64,000 bases of DNA from Capitulum mitella (GCA_030062745.1 CP099848.1:13057568-13121567); one strand, 5' to 3'. Positions 36,443 to 49,422 are shown, counted from the first letter of the stretch. The notes: generated by a model not told the origin, from the sequence alone. Numbers and translations: made by a program.

Positions 36443-36530
36443 CTGCCTGACGACGACCGGAGAACTCACTGGCCCAAACGTTTTGTAAATAATAACACAC
36501 AAGACGAGGACGAAAGTCCGAAAAATTCCT
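36443..36530 (+). repeat. Penelope-like terminal motif, inverted copy
   Basis: The plus strand repeats the motif of 35646-35735 in opposite orientation: CCTGACGACGACCGGAGAAC, a caaacgttttgtaaataata block, then gacgaggacgaaagtccgaa. The two copies flank the endonuclease remnant as an inverted pair about 0.7 kb apart. Confidence 0.6.
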
Positions 36531-37721
36531 GTATCCGTAATACAACATCTCTCCGCAAAACTCCATCTGTGATCGACTGGGTGACCTTCACCGAGTCGGC
36601 CTACCGGCCGACCTGTGTCCGGCCGATAGGATTTGGTGTCTGGTTCACGAGGTTCATCAGTGCGTATATTCAAACTTCATTACCATCCAATTAGACCCAT
36701 AATCTCCATGACAAATGTGAAAAGGCAGGAAATTCACGCGACCCCAGTTCAATGGCAACGAAAATTCAAAAAATCCAGATTGCAAAGTCGTTGCGTCTGT
36801 CGACAGGGCAAACTTTCCCTGTCTGTTGACAGGGAAAGCAGCTCTCGAGGCACTTTACCTGGCTTGTGGCATTCTTTTGGATGATGGTCCTGGGGCCAGG
36901 GGCATCATTGACCTGTCCTTGACCATTGACGTAGGTTGGTTCTAAATTCAAAAAATACACAAAGTGTGGACAGAATTTAATAACAATAAAGTAAAATATC
37001 GATGAAAAAGAATGCCAGGTTTCTTGTCCCAGCCCCAGTCCGTTTTTTTCGTTTATTGTATATTATCTTTTAAAACCGGAGGTAGATTGCCGTGAAACTC
37101 CGGCTCGGCAAGGTTCAAGGTCAGTTGTTAACTGATTTTCACTACTGATAGTGCTACTGATGTTAAAATAACCAGGTATAGATGCATTTTGTTGTATTCC
37201 GCAAGTCATCTGACCTCGCCGATATTTCCAGGCACAAAGAGCTTGCGCAGGCTTTGAATACGATCAGCCGCGAAGAACGTGCCAGCTGTATTCTCCTGAA
37301 GTCAAAGAAGATGAACAAGACACCGGCATGGCTGAATCCTTCCTTTTGGTAGGCCTTTCAGGAGCCTCTGGTTGTTGCTTATCGGAGAAATAATGCTCCT
37401 AAATGCAGAGCTTGCGGTTACGAGATTGCTGACCGGGCTGCTAAATGACGCCGCGATCCAGGTCTTGCGATTGTAATTATCGGATGCGATACCCATTGTC
37501 GAATATTTCCGGAGTTTGTAGCAGTAAACTGACGTTATCGTTATTAAATGCCCAAAATTGACCTGACTTTAGGGCATTTACCTGGAATTTCCCGAAAAAT
37601 CTGAAATATGCAAATCGTACTCTCTATCATATCATAGAACTCCTGCACGTTGTAGTAAACTCGGTCTTACCCCGAAACAGTTATAGGGGGTCAGAGTTTC
37701 TTGGAGACTGACCTGTTTGGC
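36531..37721. other. Intronic stretch, no feature supported
   Basis: No gene or clear repeat. A short imperfect inverted pair built on gacagggaaag/ctttccctgtc lies near 36805-36838. Confidence 0.4.
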
Positions 37722-37725
37722 TTAA

Positions 37726-39087
37726 CCCTATTCCCGGCAGGGGGGGCTGAATCCGCCCCCCTCGGGTTTTTTGCTTGCCAATTCCGGGCTTTTTAACGCA
37801 GCTTCATCAAACTTGGTGACTCTCCCTAGCTATTCTTTCTACGTGCTGTGACAAAATTTCAAAACTCTATTTTGCTCAGGGGCGGAGCCAGGTAACGTTT
37901 TTGGGAGGCACCTCATGCCATTTTTGGCCATGTTAAGGGTAAAAGGAAAATGTCTGCCAAAAACAGTTTTTAAGATAGAACTTAAAACCTTGCGTGGATG
38001 TATAGCTAAATAGCTGGGAAATGTGCAGATATAATTTTGTTTATCTGAGGCCATTTTACAAGGTCAGGTCAAGGTCAAAAGTCGAAATTTGTTTTTTCGC
38101 GATAATTTCGGCGCCGTTTTTTCAAAAGCCAAACCCGGAATATATATGACGTAGAAGAATGCCTTCTACTTGTGTACCAAGTTTCAGCTTGATATCAGGT
38201 CGGGTCACGGAGCTATGACCTAAAACGTCAGTGCGCGTATATAGTCATATAATTATAATCGTATAAGTCGTATATCATATGTAAATAAATCATATAAATA
38301 TCATATAAATAAATAAATAAATCATAAATCAATATAAATCATATAAATAAATCATATAAATCATATAAATCATGTAATCGTATATAAATATAATCGTAAA
38401 TAGTCATAAAATGAAATTTTTGAAATAGAGTGAACTCAAATGATTGAAAACGTTTACAGATAATTTAAATGCACACGAGATCATTCCAAGTGATCCCAAG
38501 GTCACTGGAGGTCATTTAAGGTCAAAGGTCATAAGTTGATCTGAGAAACGTGTGACCATGACAGTTCCCCCTTTTCCATGTCCCTGGCACCACCTATGCT
38601 AACATTATACAAACATTGTAATGCGATTTGTGCTTCTTTAGTATAACATGACAAGCAGAAGCCAAAAAAGAGTGTTTGCCTCTTTTGTTCATTTGTTTGT
38701 TAGAAAACTAAACCTCCTATTTTTGAAACCCTGTGAACGCCCATGAATTTTCTCAAAATTTCGTATTTGCGGGCCCATGGTAAAAACCCTATCCATAATC
38801 TCTCGATTCATGCCAGTTTCATCGAAATCGGTCGAAAAACAACGGAGTTATAAGAAGTCCAAAAGTACCCCCCATTTTGACATTTTTGCCCTCCCCGTAT
38901 CCACAAACTTCAAAATTTTTGAAATTTCTTTTTATAAAAATGTATTTTACGTCACGGCAAATCGATTGCCGTTTGTTGCGATGAAATCGGACAAGTAGTT
39001 CTCGAGATCTCAGGGGGGGCCGCATCCGCCCCCCTGCCGGATACCCCCCTAGGCGGATACATACCGCCTAGCCCTCCGGGAATAGGG
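37726..39087 (+). mobile_element. Family A TTAA element, complete copy with A/T expansion
   Basis: A 1362-bp element between TTAA at 37722-37725 and TTAA at 39088-39091. The left end is CCCTATTCCCGGCAGG and the right end read inward is CCCTATTCCCGGAGGG: a 12-bp perfect inverted repeat. G-run/C-run hairpins lie just inside both ends (about 37740-37762 and 39014-39040). It is longer than its siblings because of a degenerate catataaat/aaataaat expansion at about 38240-38410. It contains TCAAGGTCA near 38066. No transposase is encoded. It lies in intron 4. Confidence 0.88.
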
Positions 39088-39091
39088 TTAA

Positions 39092-41783
39092 CCTAGTTCA
39101 ATGATCTGACCGCATCCGGGGCTAGAATTTTGACAGGATATGTGCATGACATGATAAAAAGGTGTTTTAAAACCTGGTACTGAACCGGTCAAGGACTGCT
39201 TAAGTTATGTTGTAATAACCACGTTGCTCGTTTGTGTTAGATCGATATCCACAAATTGCTCCTGGCACAGGCATGCTACTTGGATATACCAGTATAAAGC
39301 GCACGGACTATCCTCACGAACTGATTCACCATTGATGTTCTGGCCGATAATGCGAACACGGTCATGCAAAACGAACTCAATCAGCGATAACTTGCAGGCA
39401 ATATAGGCAACCTAGACGCACTAAACATAAACAATGACGTTAATGTCATGTACGAAACGAACGACAAATTAGGTGCATGAATTCAGAGATCATAAATCCC
39501 GCGGATATATACGTGGGCGGCATAAATAGCTCAGCAAACGTCGGGATTGGTGACCGTTTGCCCATTATTGCAAGATAAAATATGGCCAGCGGAGGCCTTA
39601 AATGTATTAACAAATAAACTCAGAGATTTTCCGTCAGCGTCCTCCGTAAGGCATTTCTTCTGAGTATGTGGTTTTGATGATTCACGGTAGCTAAGGATAC
39701 CGTACTTTGGCAGTCACAGTTCTCCTGACGAGGAAGCCCTTTTTCAGTCCATTGAGGAAACCGGTTTTGATGAGTAAAAAACAAAAAAATAAAAAATAAT
39801 AATAAAATAAAACAATTTTGGGAGGGATTACGCGCCTTACCGTAATCGGGGATTTGTAGGCAGTCGGCAAACGTCCGGTGGCAATGCGTGCTGAAACATC
39901 ATTTTAAAACGCAAAATCAGGTCTAATCAAACTGACCGATGAAGCAATTGCACCATGGAAACGGTGCGTTTGGGTTCTTCATGCATTCACCCGGATTCCA
40001 GCCGGCTACCCCCATCTTACTATTCTACATGTAAGACTTGGAGTAAAGTTTGTGACAAAGTGGGGTTCGCCGCCTAAGGTTGGGAGCACATAAACACCGT
40101 TATGATCTCTGTGAATAAAATCTTCTGGCATCCCAAATTTCAGTGACAGTAAGGTTGGAGTGTGACTAACGTAACGTGCTCAGTCCGCGTAAAATGGATG
40201 TCTTATGATCTGCGGGTGGGCCCTCAACTCTGTTCTCGTACCCATAGCTCTAGCACCTTTTCTTACATCCATTACGCACATTTGGGTAAATATTAACTTT
40301 GTGTCGGGTCATGTCATTGACCTAGGTCCGGTTCCAGGGACCAGTGCTAGAAAAATGACTAGATTACCATAACATTACTAAATTGAAATATACCAAATTG
40401 AGTTTTGGCACATGACATTATCTTGCCAATGACCTCAAAATGCTTATCTCGGAGTTTTTCAGCTTCAGGGGCATAAATGAAAAAATGGTTGGCCTTAGTC
40501 AGTGCACTGAAGGTCAAGCCGAAGTCAAAGCTGTCTTCGTTTTTTTTTTTTTTTTGCTTCTAAATTAATTACAAGCATTCTGAGACAACATTTTTCAACT
40601 GTATAGCATGAATTGCCTTTTTCACCCCAAATAGCCCTGATGTGTACTACTGATCGCATTGCAGGGGGTCAAAGCCACTTGAGGTCATTGAATGTCATCT
40701 CAGTTCAAGGACTTATTTGGGTCTAGAAAGTTGAATGTTAGTATTTTGGCATATTTTGGTATATAAATGTACAAATTAGAGGATAGTGGTGTGCGCTCAG
40801 AACCCCGTCCATGACAAAGTGTATGAGTCAAATACAGCGCCGTCGTGTCTTCTCGCAAATTATGTTACAACTATGCTTTGTGGAACAAAGAAAGCAGTAT
40901 GCTGCTTGTCGCCTCCTCTACCAGGACAGCTGGCCTGACAGGGTGAAACAGCAGGCAGGCTTCGTCTCCCGTTGCTTGGCGCGGGGGAAGAGCGTATGAT
41001 TTCATAACGCTTGGCGCGTTGTGAAATCATAAACATTTATTTGCGAATGACAAAGAGATCTTTTAGTATAACTGATTTGTTTTGTGTGTTGTAACCTCTA
41101 GGTCTCACACCCTATCCGACGGCGTTTTTATTTTTTTTCGTATAGCTACGGTTCGCGAGTTGGAAGGGGAGGAGGGTTCAGACGCTTTCTTGTGCGAGAA
41201 GGATGGATGTGACCATTGATACGGGGCGGGTTAAAAGGACCACAGGATCTTTCCAACCGGCCCAGTCGACAGTCCTTACAAATCTCGCACCTCAGAGCAG
41301 GAGTCAACAAACGAAACTACTGGTATGATCAGTTTAACGCCGCCAGCTGAATGCACTTTCGGTCGAGACCGTCTGGATGTCATGTCATCGAAGTCCGGGT
41401 GGCTTCATTCTGTTCGTCCGTCGAGTCCGCGTCGGTACGAGTCCACGATTTTACACGGATTAGCGCTCGTGTAAACTGAGCTATAGCACTTTAGCGTCGC
41501 CAGGACGCACTTCCCTCTGATTTTTTACAAAGGCCAAGGCCATGTGGCACGGCCATCTATCGTGGAAGAAAATATGACTAATCTTTGCAGCGGGCGACAG
41601 ATGACGACAAAGTAATGAGATTACGGAATGTGCTGCATAAAAATGAAAAGAAAGAATGGCCTCGGATGTTCAGAACTTCTCCCAGTTGTGTATGTTACTT
41701 TTTCCAGTCCAGTCGGAAATCCCGAACAAGGACCTTTTTGGTTAAAACATCGTGAATTTGACGTGCATTTCTAACATTAAAAA
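39092..41783. other. Intronic stretch, no feature supported
   Basis: Short unrecognised frames only. A poly-T run lies at about 40539-40554. AGGTCA-like half-sites recur at about 40300-40700, so old TTAA-element debris is possible. Confidence 0.35.
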
Positions 41784-41787
41784 TTAA

Positions 41788-42976
41788 TCCGTCCCCGACT
41801 GGGGCGTAGTTGACTGCCCCCACCCCTGAAGTTTTTCTGGGATTGCGAAAAAACGAACAAACACAGAGTCACGAAACTTTGTGTACCTTTTGCTTCATCA
41901 GTTTTACATCTTCTGTCAAAATTGTGACCTCAGATCAGGTCAAACAGACCTATGTCCAAAAAAGTTTAGCGCCCTCTAACTTTTTCGCAAAACAAGATAT
42001 CTCAATAATACTTTCAGGGATTAGTGATCCTGGTAGATGCAACAAATCCCCGGTCACAAATTTTTGGGAATTACCCGGGTCATTGAAATAAGGTCAAGGC
42101 CACATTTAAGACATGTCGTCGTTTTTTTCGGAAATTGGCGGAATATTTCACCACTTTTTTAGTGTGGAATGAAGCAGACATCTAGTTACCGTCATAGGGT
42201 AAAGTATCATTGACTTGCAGCCATTGACCTGAGATCAGGTCACGAATAACTGTAGTGAGACAAAATGTACCACCGTTAAAATCGGCGATGAATTGCTCAG
42301 AATGGGTAGAAAATGGCAGAACTAGCTTGCACAGACGTAAGTAATACCAGGAACCTCAAAAAGTTTGAAAAAGTAGCATATTTTGGAAATAAACAGGTTT
42401 TCGCGAATAAAGCTCCGAGAATTGTGTAGATTGGTAACTAATAAATTTTCGGAAAATTTAAGCATGGAATACCATCACAAGAACCAGTAAGATCAATAAA
42501 ACTTACATGAATAGGTTTATTTCGCGAAAATAAAGGAAAGCTAAAATTAGTTCCCGTCATTTTGTTACTGCATACGGCAGCAGCGCACGCCGACAGCTCC
42601 CGCGAGAAATGCCGTGTCTTTAACTCAACGTTTCGTCGTATATATTGCACAAATCTGGGAAATTAGACGTGAATCGGCATCCGTGGACCTTTACTTGTGC
42701 GCTGGTGCCTTTACCTATGCGTTTTTAGTCACAGCGCTTGAGATTCAGGCCATTTCTCGGTGTCATGCAGTCGGCTATGAGAAAACATATATAAGGCGTA
42801 AATTGCTTACATATTATCTAAAACTAAAAATGAGACCAGTTTCGAGCTCTACTCGTCACAGGCTTTCCAACGGTATGCTTATTTTCATCGTGCGACCAAC
42901 CGTTCGTGAGTTGGAGGGGGCGGCAAACTTCCCCCCAGTCGCTCATGTTCGAAACGGACCGACGGTCGTGCGCGGG
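41788..42976 (-). mobile_element. Family B TTAA element, complete, inverted
   Basis: 1189 bp between TTAA at 41784-41787 and TTAA at 42977-42980. On the plus strand it runs from the B right end (ccgtccccgactgggg) to the B left end (gaccgacggtcgtgcgcggg). It is collinear with the other B copies. It lies in intron 4. Confidence 0.82.
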
Positions 42977-43038
42977 TTAAAATGTTTTTTTTTATTTAAA
43001 ACAAACGAGATTTTTTTAGGGAACATTTTTTCTTTTAA

Positions 43039-43684
43039 CACTATTCCCGGCAGGGGGGTTGAATCCGCCCCCCCTCGGGTTTTTTGCTTGCCAATTCCAG
43101 GCTTTTTAACGCAGCCTCACGAAACTTGGTGACTTTTTCTAGCTATTCTCTCTACGTGCCGTAACAAAATTTCAGAGTTCTATTTTGCTCAGGGGTGGAG
43201 CCAGGCAACGTTTTTGGGAGGCACCTCATGCCATTTTTGGGCATGTTGAGGGTAAAAAGGAAAATGTCTGCCAAAAACGAGTTTTGGAGATAGAACTTAA
43301 AACTTTATATGGATGTATAGCAAAATAGTTGGGCAATGTGCAGATGCAATTTTGTTTATCTGAGGTCGTTTTACAAGGTCAGGTGAAGGTCAAAAGTCAA
43401 AATTTGTTTTTTCGCAATTATTCCGGCGCCCTTTTTTAAACGCCAAACCCGGAATACATATGACGTGGAATGATGCCTTCTGCTTGTGTACAAAGTTTCA
43501 GCTTGATATCAGATCGGGTGACGGAGTTATGACCTAAAATGTCAGTGCGCGCACCCTAAGGTCAAATGTCACAAGTTGATCTGAGAAACGTGTGACCATG
43601 ATAGTTCCCCCTTTTCATGTCCCTGGCACCGCCTATGCTAACATTAAACAAACATTGTAATGCGATTTGTGCTTCTTTAGTATA
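43039..43684 (+). mobile_element. Truncated family A element (left part of an A/D chimera)
   Basis: Follows TTAA 43035-43038 with the A left end (CACTATTCCCGGCAGG, one change from CCCTATT). It is collinear with A but has an internal deletion (about 43556) and stops after 'cttctttagtata', where a D segment is joined without a TTAA. Confidence 0.7.
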
Positions 43685-44181
43685 CGTGATCTGACATGGC
43701 TTCACGTTGCATTTGGTGGACCTCGCTAAGAGGCGCATATAGATTTGCTTGGCTGGGTTGAACGATGTGGAAGGTCGGCGTCAACCACTTCTATCACGCA
43801 CAATACAAACCAGTCTAATTGTCATCATGCATATGACTTGGCATGACCTCTAATGTTGGCATGTCACGATTGTACATGCCTCTGGGGACTGTGACCTATG
43901 TAAATCCAAATAATTCACGCATTATACTCGCCAATATTATCGAAAAAAATGAAACATGTTCGCGCTACCGCCAGAAGAGACGAAAACATGCCCTTAAGGG
44001 TTCACTTTTGACGTCATATATCCCTGACTTGACCTAACACTGAAATGGTTCTGAAGCCAAAGTTTGTAAAATTGACTGATGAACAGGTACTGAAAATTTG
44101 AGTGGCCTGACTATAACAGTCCAGAAGTTATTCAAGAAAAACCAGGGGATGCGCTATTTGACACCCCCCTGCGGTGCCGAG
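43685..44181 (-). mobile_element. Truncated family D element (right part of an A/D chimera)
   Basis: Its reverse complement aligns with 47513 onward in the complete D copy: terminus CTCGGCACCGCAGGGG against CCCGGCACCGCTTGGG, then the same A/T module, the gacgtca-aagtgaaccctt block and the gataGAAGTGGTTG block. It ends at TTAA 44182-44185. Confidence 0.7.
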
Positions 44182-44379
44182 TTAACACTGGCTCTGGTGA
44201 CACTCTTGGCATTGTACGCACTGGTGTGGGACGGGGGGGACGCCATGATTCGCTCGTTCCTGTCTTCTGATCTTTAAGACGGATTTGAACGAGATTTTCC
44301 GAATTTGGGAAGCCAAATTCGAAAGCCAGATATCCGTGGCTTGAGTATATCTGAGGAACAAAAAGAGTGTCGTATCTTT

Positions 44380-44830
44380 ACCAACTAACTTTGGATGCAC
44401 TCCTCGGGGAGGGTTTTGAGGCCAGGTAGGCTACGGATATCTGGCTTGATGAGGTCGAGGAGCTTGGAATTGAGGTATGAGGAAGCAGACGCTCATAGGG
44501 GAAGGGAGACCTGTAGAGGTCTTTAATAAAACAGAGGCAAGATTGATCTGAGCAGGGATCATTTGACCACTCCATGGGGCCAAGAGCAGGCCACCAAGCC
44601 AGCCTGATTCACAGGTCTCCGGGTGCTAAGGTAGCTCCCGAGACTTTTTAATGCAAAGTCGTGCCATTCGAACTTATTCGGTGGGACACAGTGATCGACG
44701 CTGTTAAAGGTTTTGCGGAGGTCGATGGTCGTTAGCGACGTGACGTGATCGGTGTCAGTAGTCTGCTGACCATTCGGCAGCATCGAGCAGGGCATGCTCT
44801 GTAGAGTGGCAGAGTCGTCACGCATACCGT
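44380..44830 (-). pseudogene. Jockey/CR1-like LINE reverse transcriptase fragment
   Basis: The minus strand near 44560-44825 reads TTIDLRKTFNSVDHCVP (family pattern L-DL-KAFD-VDH, with N for the catalytic D), then WHDFALKSLGSYLSTRRPV, a block typical of Jockey/CR1/RTE-type reverse transcriptases. Downstream a frame-shifted HGVVK...SLLRSILPLFY corresponds to the G.PQGS.L.P.LF block, followed by KDLYRSPFPYERLL. The catalytic Asp and the QG are both altered. The YADD box was not found. It is a dead fragment in intron 4. Confidence 0.5.
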
Positions 44831-46201
44831 GACGATTTTAGCGCATATTTTGTGGAATATATATGTAGCCTGTATGACGCAGGCAAACGCTGTAGCAATT
44901 TTGATAGCACTGGAAGTATGCGGATTTGCCTAAAGCTGCTGGCATCTAGTCGGCTACCTGGCTTGCATACACAGAAGTAAGGCGGACAGTTTTTAGGCTC
45001 ATGTTTCTACATAGCTGTTGGCATTTTGCTCGCACGCTGTTGATTTCTTGCACGCCCTTTGAGAATGACACGAACTGATGGGCGTGTGACAAGTGTTCCC
45101 TGCTGTATCTCTTGATATAGTCTGCCGATTCCAACCTATATGATGCCGATTTAGTCCATTCTTGCCCTGTTAATGTGCATCTGAAATCGTCGGCAAATGC
45201 CAGTCAGATTTGGGGCTGTGACTTGATCTGTGGTATCATCAGCGAATCGGAGGTCAACACATCTGTCTGGTATCTGGAGACTCGGGAATACGGGCTATCG
45301 ATTGCTGGCGACAAAGCCTGTGACGTTTACTGTGCCTGTGCATGTCGTATGCACATCTCGACTATCTGCACAATGCAGCTACTTGTCTGGCCGGATGACG
45401 TCAGCAAAGAACCAGGGCTTCTGCACACTGTGCAAGCGTTTCTCCTAAGCATCGCCGGCCACCTCCGTATTGCTGACCGTGCCCTGCCTCTAAGAACCCT
45501 ATCAGTTTGCACTTCCGCTTTCAGGCTTGTAACGTTGCCGGAACTGACTTTCGCTGTGCGCAAGATGGCCAAGAATGCGTCGGCCAATAAGTTCTGCGTA
45601 ATTTGTCTTTGGCATCTTGGTTTCCGTATGAACCGTGGGTCTCAACGCCTCTCAGAGGTGATCAGGGCGAAAAACGGGACCCAGATTTTAACCTGAGCTC
45701 AAGGTGAAACCGTGATCTGCGTGAGCCTAAAAATCCCTCGTAATTTATCGTTGATGTCTTGACTTTGATATGAATAGGTCACGGCGTTTCTCAAAAGTCG
45801 TAATCAGGGCAAAAACAAAAACGATACCGCAGATTTTGGTCTAAGGTCAAGGCCAAAACTATGGTCTGTGTGAGCCCTCGTTCACGTTCAAACAGCTCAC
45901 GTTCAGAGAGTGATCCGGAGCGAAATATGCCCACCACTCAACGCTTGCTCTTGACAGGAGCTTTCGTTTGAGTATTGTTTGAAGACTGCACATTGCGTGG
46001 TTTCGAAGCTCGCTGTCGTCGCAGATGTCGCAGAAGTCGTCGCTAACTATACTGACATGAATATCTTTCGTGACGTGTAGAGAACTGATCGCATAATTCC
46101 ACTGCGGAAGTCTGTCAGCAGGTCGTTGCTCTGCATACAGTTCCATGCACAATTATTTTGCTCATTGTTCGTAGTTTACATCACAAGTTTTGTGTTCCCA
46201 G
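44831..46201. other. End of intron 4, no feature supported
   Basis: The largest frame (45175-45696, plus, 173 codons) shows no family signature and overlaps an opposite-strand frame; I do not call it. The stretch ends with the exon 5 acceptor at 46200-46201. Confidence 0.35.
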
Positions 46202-46345
46202 TTTCGTGTGGGTGACAAGATTATAGACGCTCCAGAGCAGTTTTTGGAAGTGAACGGATCATTTTACAAAATGATTGAAGGAAAACCATACAAAAAGAAG
46301 ACCCAAGAATGTTTTGCCAACGATGCCATCTTATATCCAGGAAAG
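46202..46345 (+). CDS. Multidomain gene, exon 5: start of C-type-lectin-like domain
   Basis: A 144-bp exon, phase 0-0, 48 codons. Acceptor ttttgtgttcccag|TTT, donor GAAAG|GTAAGT. It encodes FRVGDKIIDAPEQFLEVNGS, FYKMIEGKPYKK, KTQECFANDAILYPGK. The 'FLEVNGSFYK...C..NDAIL' order matches the first strand and helix of CTLDs (typical pattern F...NGSCYK...W..A...C...GA.L). The usual Cys in NGSCY is Phe here, and the helix Cys (QEC) is kept. Cysteines in exon 4 may supply the alternative disulfide. There is one sequon (NGS). The short intron (46346-49095) holds a complete D element. Confidence 0.72.
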
Positions 46346-47512
46346 GTAAGTAGGCGAATATTTCTATGGAACTGCGACTTGTAATCCATCAGAACAACTC
46401 ATAAAATGCACATACACACTATAATGTGCCGTTATTTATGGATCCCACCAACGTGTAAGAGGCCCACTGCCTGTTACGTACAGTCCCACTTGTTTACAGC
46501 ATTGCCAGCACGTACTTGTCCATGTTCATCATAAGCTTGAAAAACAGGCAGTGTTAGATTAAACACCGCGTAAAAAATGTTTTTTTGTCAAGTTTCCACA
46601 TGTATCTGGCCGCCCGCCAATAATCGCCTTTTGATCACCTTCGAAAGTTCGTGCAACCACACAGCTATTGTTAAACCTGACTTAATTGAGCAATGAAACA
46701 AAAACAGCTTGTAGCTTAGCCTTGGCTACACGATGGTAGTGTCTGACCCTCTTAAGAGTGATCTCACATGCGACCTCAAGGAGTTCATGTCACTGGATTC
46801 TGGCTTCTATTCGATAATGTATAAGACCCGACCTAAAGGGCTTTTTTAAGCCGTTCAGTCGTTATTACTTCTAACGATGAACAGGGGCTCAAACTACTAT
46901 TGCACTGTCAACAAAAGCACCATCGGTACTAATGGAAGATTACTTAAGCCTGACATAGAGCGGCAAGTTTCCCTTGTGTAATTCTTTTAGCGTAAAGTGC
47001 TAGTTGACTTGTTAATTCAGCAGCCGAATTTTTGTGAAAGACTAATACATGTATTAGCAGGTCATTCAGATCACAAGTTTTCGTTTAAGCCATCTTCCGT
47101 TGGCATTAGTCTGTGGATCTCAAGGGGAACAGATCGGGCCCCGTATAGATTTCAAACGAAATTCGCCGCATGGAAACAGTCAGTCACAGACTGTAAGTGA
47201 CACAGTAACCGTACGGGCGACTTCAAATGAGGTAATCTCAGTAGATTCTGGTTTCTCTTGGATCTCATGAAACAGAACCCACAGGGCGCTTCTGAGTGGC
47301 TGAGGACGACTTCTGACCATAAATAAGGACTGGAGCTACTGCTGCTATACAAATCAGCGCTTCCGAATGCATAGCAGTCTGTGAGAGGTCATGAAAGATT
47401 AAGAAAGTCAGCGACCTCAAGCCATGATTTGGCCTAAAATGACCTTGCCGCAAATAAGGACCTAAAATTAGAAGTCACTGACACCATGGCAAACACTCAT
47501 GGATAAGATTAA

Positions 47513-48724
47513 CCCGGCACCGCTTGGGGGTTTCAAATAGGCCTCCCCGATTTTTCGTGAATAACTTCTTAAGCGTTAGAACCAGCCCAACCAAACTTTC
47601 ATTATCTATTTATCAATAAATTTTACATATTTTAACATCAAAACCATTTCCATACTAAGTCAGTTCATGCAGATATGACGTCATAAGTGAACCCTTGCAT
47701 CCATGTTTGCATGGATTATTTAGATGTACATGGGACATGGTCGCCAAAATGATATACAACCGTGATACGTCAACATTAGAGATCATGCTAGGTCACATGC
47801 ACGACGAAAATTGGTTTGAGTTGCATTGTGGGTGATAGAAGTGGTTGCCACTGACCTTCCCCATCGTTCAAACCAGACAAGCAAGTCCATGTTTTCCTCT
47901 TAGCAAGGTTCGCCAAATGCAAGGTGATGTCATATCAGATCACGTCATAGATGGATGTCAAAACGAAATGAAATACAGCATTTTCCGTGGAAGATCGATC
48001 AGTAACAGCAGAGAGCAGTTATTGCTCCTAGTCAGAAAATGAAAAATGACCATCAGTTCTGACCTAGATTGATCCTGACCCGATAAGGAGCAGAGAGGGC
48101 AGATTTAATTATCACGAGATATCATTTCACTTCGGTGCTTGACATAACTAAGAATTCCAGTGAGTAACTAGCGCTGTTTGTCAGGAAGAGTAATGCAACC
48201 TTTCTTACCTGACCTAGAATGACCTTGACTGGATGAGAAGTAGGCAATGCAAAACTGATCATCAGAAGGTTTCACCTCCGTCCTTTTTGTCACTTGGATC
48301 AGAACGGATGCGAGTAAGTTTCGATCTTTGGCATGCAAAGTAAGACCAGTATTTCACGTGACCTAGGCTGACCTTGACCCGACATTTTCGTTACATTTTG
48401 GCATGATTCTAGTGCAGAAGATCGTGGCCTTTTGTTTGACAACCAGTTAATTTCACTAAGGCCAATATTGTTATGATGTGATGTAAGAGCCGGTGTCAGT
48501 TTTTCCGACGTCGTGTGATGCGTTGTGCGTTTGCGTGATCTGTGACGTCATCATTCACGTGACCAGGGCTAACATAACATTTTCTGAATCGCAAGGCTCA
48601 GGGCTATCGAGTGGTGGTAGACCAGTTCAGATTCAGCGGTTGGGTCCTCAGATACTCTGATAGGATTCCCTTTTTGACGCTCCCAGGCGGTAGCGGGTAT
48701 AAAAACACGCCAGGCGGTGCCGGG
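47513..48724 (+). mobile_element. Family D TTAA element, complete copy
   Basis: 1212 bp between TTAA at 47509-47512 and TTAA at 48725-48728. The left end is CCCGGCACCGCTTGGG and the right end read inward is CCCGGCACCGCCTGGC, an inverted repeat of about 15 bp with one mismatch. A G/C hairpin follows the left end (ggggg...cctcccc), then the shared A/T module. There is no transposase frame. It is inside intron 5 of the multidomain gene. Confidence 0.83.
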
Positions 48725-49095
48725 TTAAGCCTGAGCATAGTAAAATACTTCCGTTTGCTATACTACGTGGGTCAGTGCTGTATCGAAATCTCACAATAAA
48801 ATGCTCTCAAAAGCGAGGCAATAGGCCAATCACCTGTCAAGATGTTCACCTTAAGCTTTAAAAGAATAGGTCCGTGAAAGAACTGTAAGTCGGCGAAGCA
48901 AAATTTCAGATTTCATCGAATCGGTCATGAGCGGTCAACTTGGGAAAATCTCAGGAGTTGCACCATTCCTTTGCATTTGCAAGGGACTGAGATATAACTC
49001 CTAACAATTCCTTATGCGCATTTTTCAGACTTTTTCTGTCGTGCTGAAATATTCTGACCTTCAAAGATCATTTTAACAAATACACTGTTTTCCAG

Positions 49096-49246
49096 GATGG
49101 AAATATGACAATCAGTCTGTATGACTTCTTCTTCGGCCAACCTTCCGTGACTGCAGAATCGTGTCCCGAACATGTGCCTGGTGGCGCCGACAACCTTGCC
49201 ATGTTTGACCATTGGATTCTCACCGATGGCACTACACTTTCTGATG
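49096..49246 (+). CDS. Multidomain gene, exon 6: middle of C-type-lectin-like domain
   Basis: A 151-bp exon, phase 0 in and phase 1 out. Acceptor acactgttttccag|GAT, donor TGATG|GTAGGT. It encodes DGNMTISLYDFFFGQP, SVTAESCPEHVPGGADNLAM, FDHWILTDGTTLSDG. The W-I-L-x-DGTTLS block followed in exon 7 by G-D-P-L-W is the core of a CTLD (usual W.GL.D...W.W.DGT.L....W). The stretch with ESCPEHVPGG before it is longer than in a minimal CTLD, suggesting a loop insertion with an extra cysteine. There is one sequon (NMT). The frame is open throughout, but the exon is recognised mainly by phase and by its fit to exon 7. Confidence 0.68.
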
Positions 49247-49352
49247 GTAGGTGCTTAAGGTGCTGGGTTTGTGATCTGTAGATTTTGTAGATCTAGATTT
49301 GTGATTTGTAGAGCAATACGTCATTCTTCATAGGTTTAGACTGGGCCTTTGA

Positions 49353-49363
49353 ATATATATACA

Positions 49364-49422
<59 letters not shown>

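Noticed and set aside
45175-45696. 173-codon plus-strand frame as a gene
   Set aside because: No domain or exon context, overlapping opposite-strand frame, inside intron 4; likely chance or old repeat debris.
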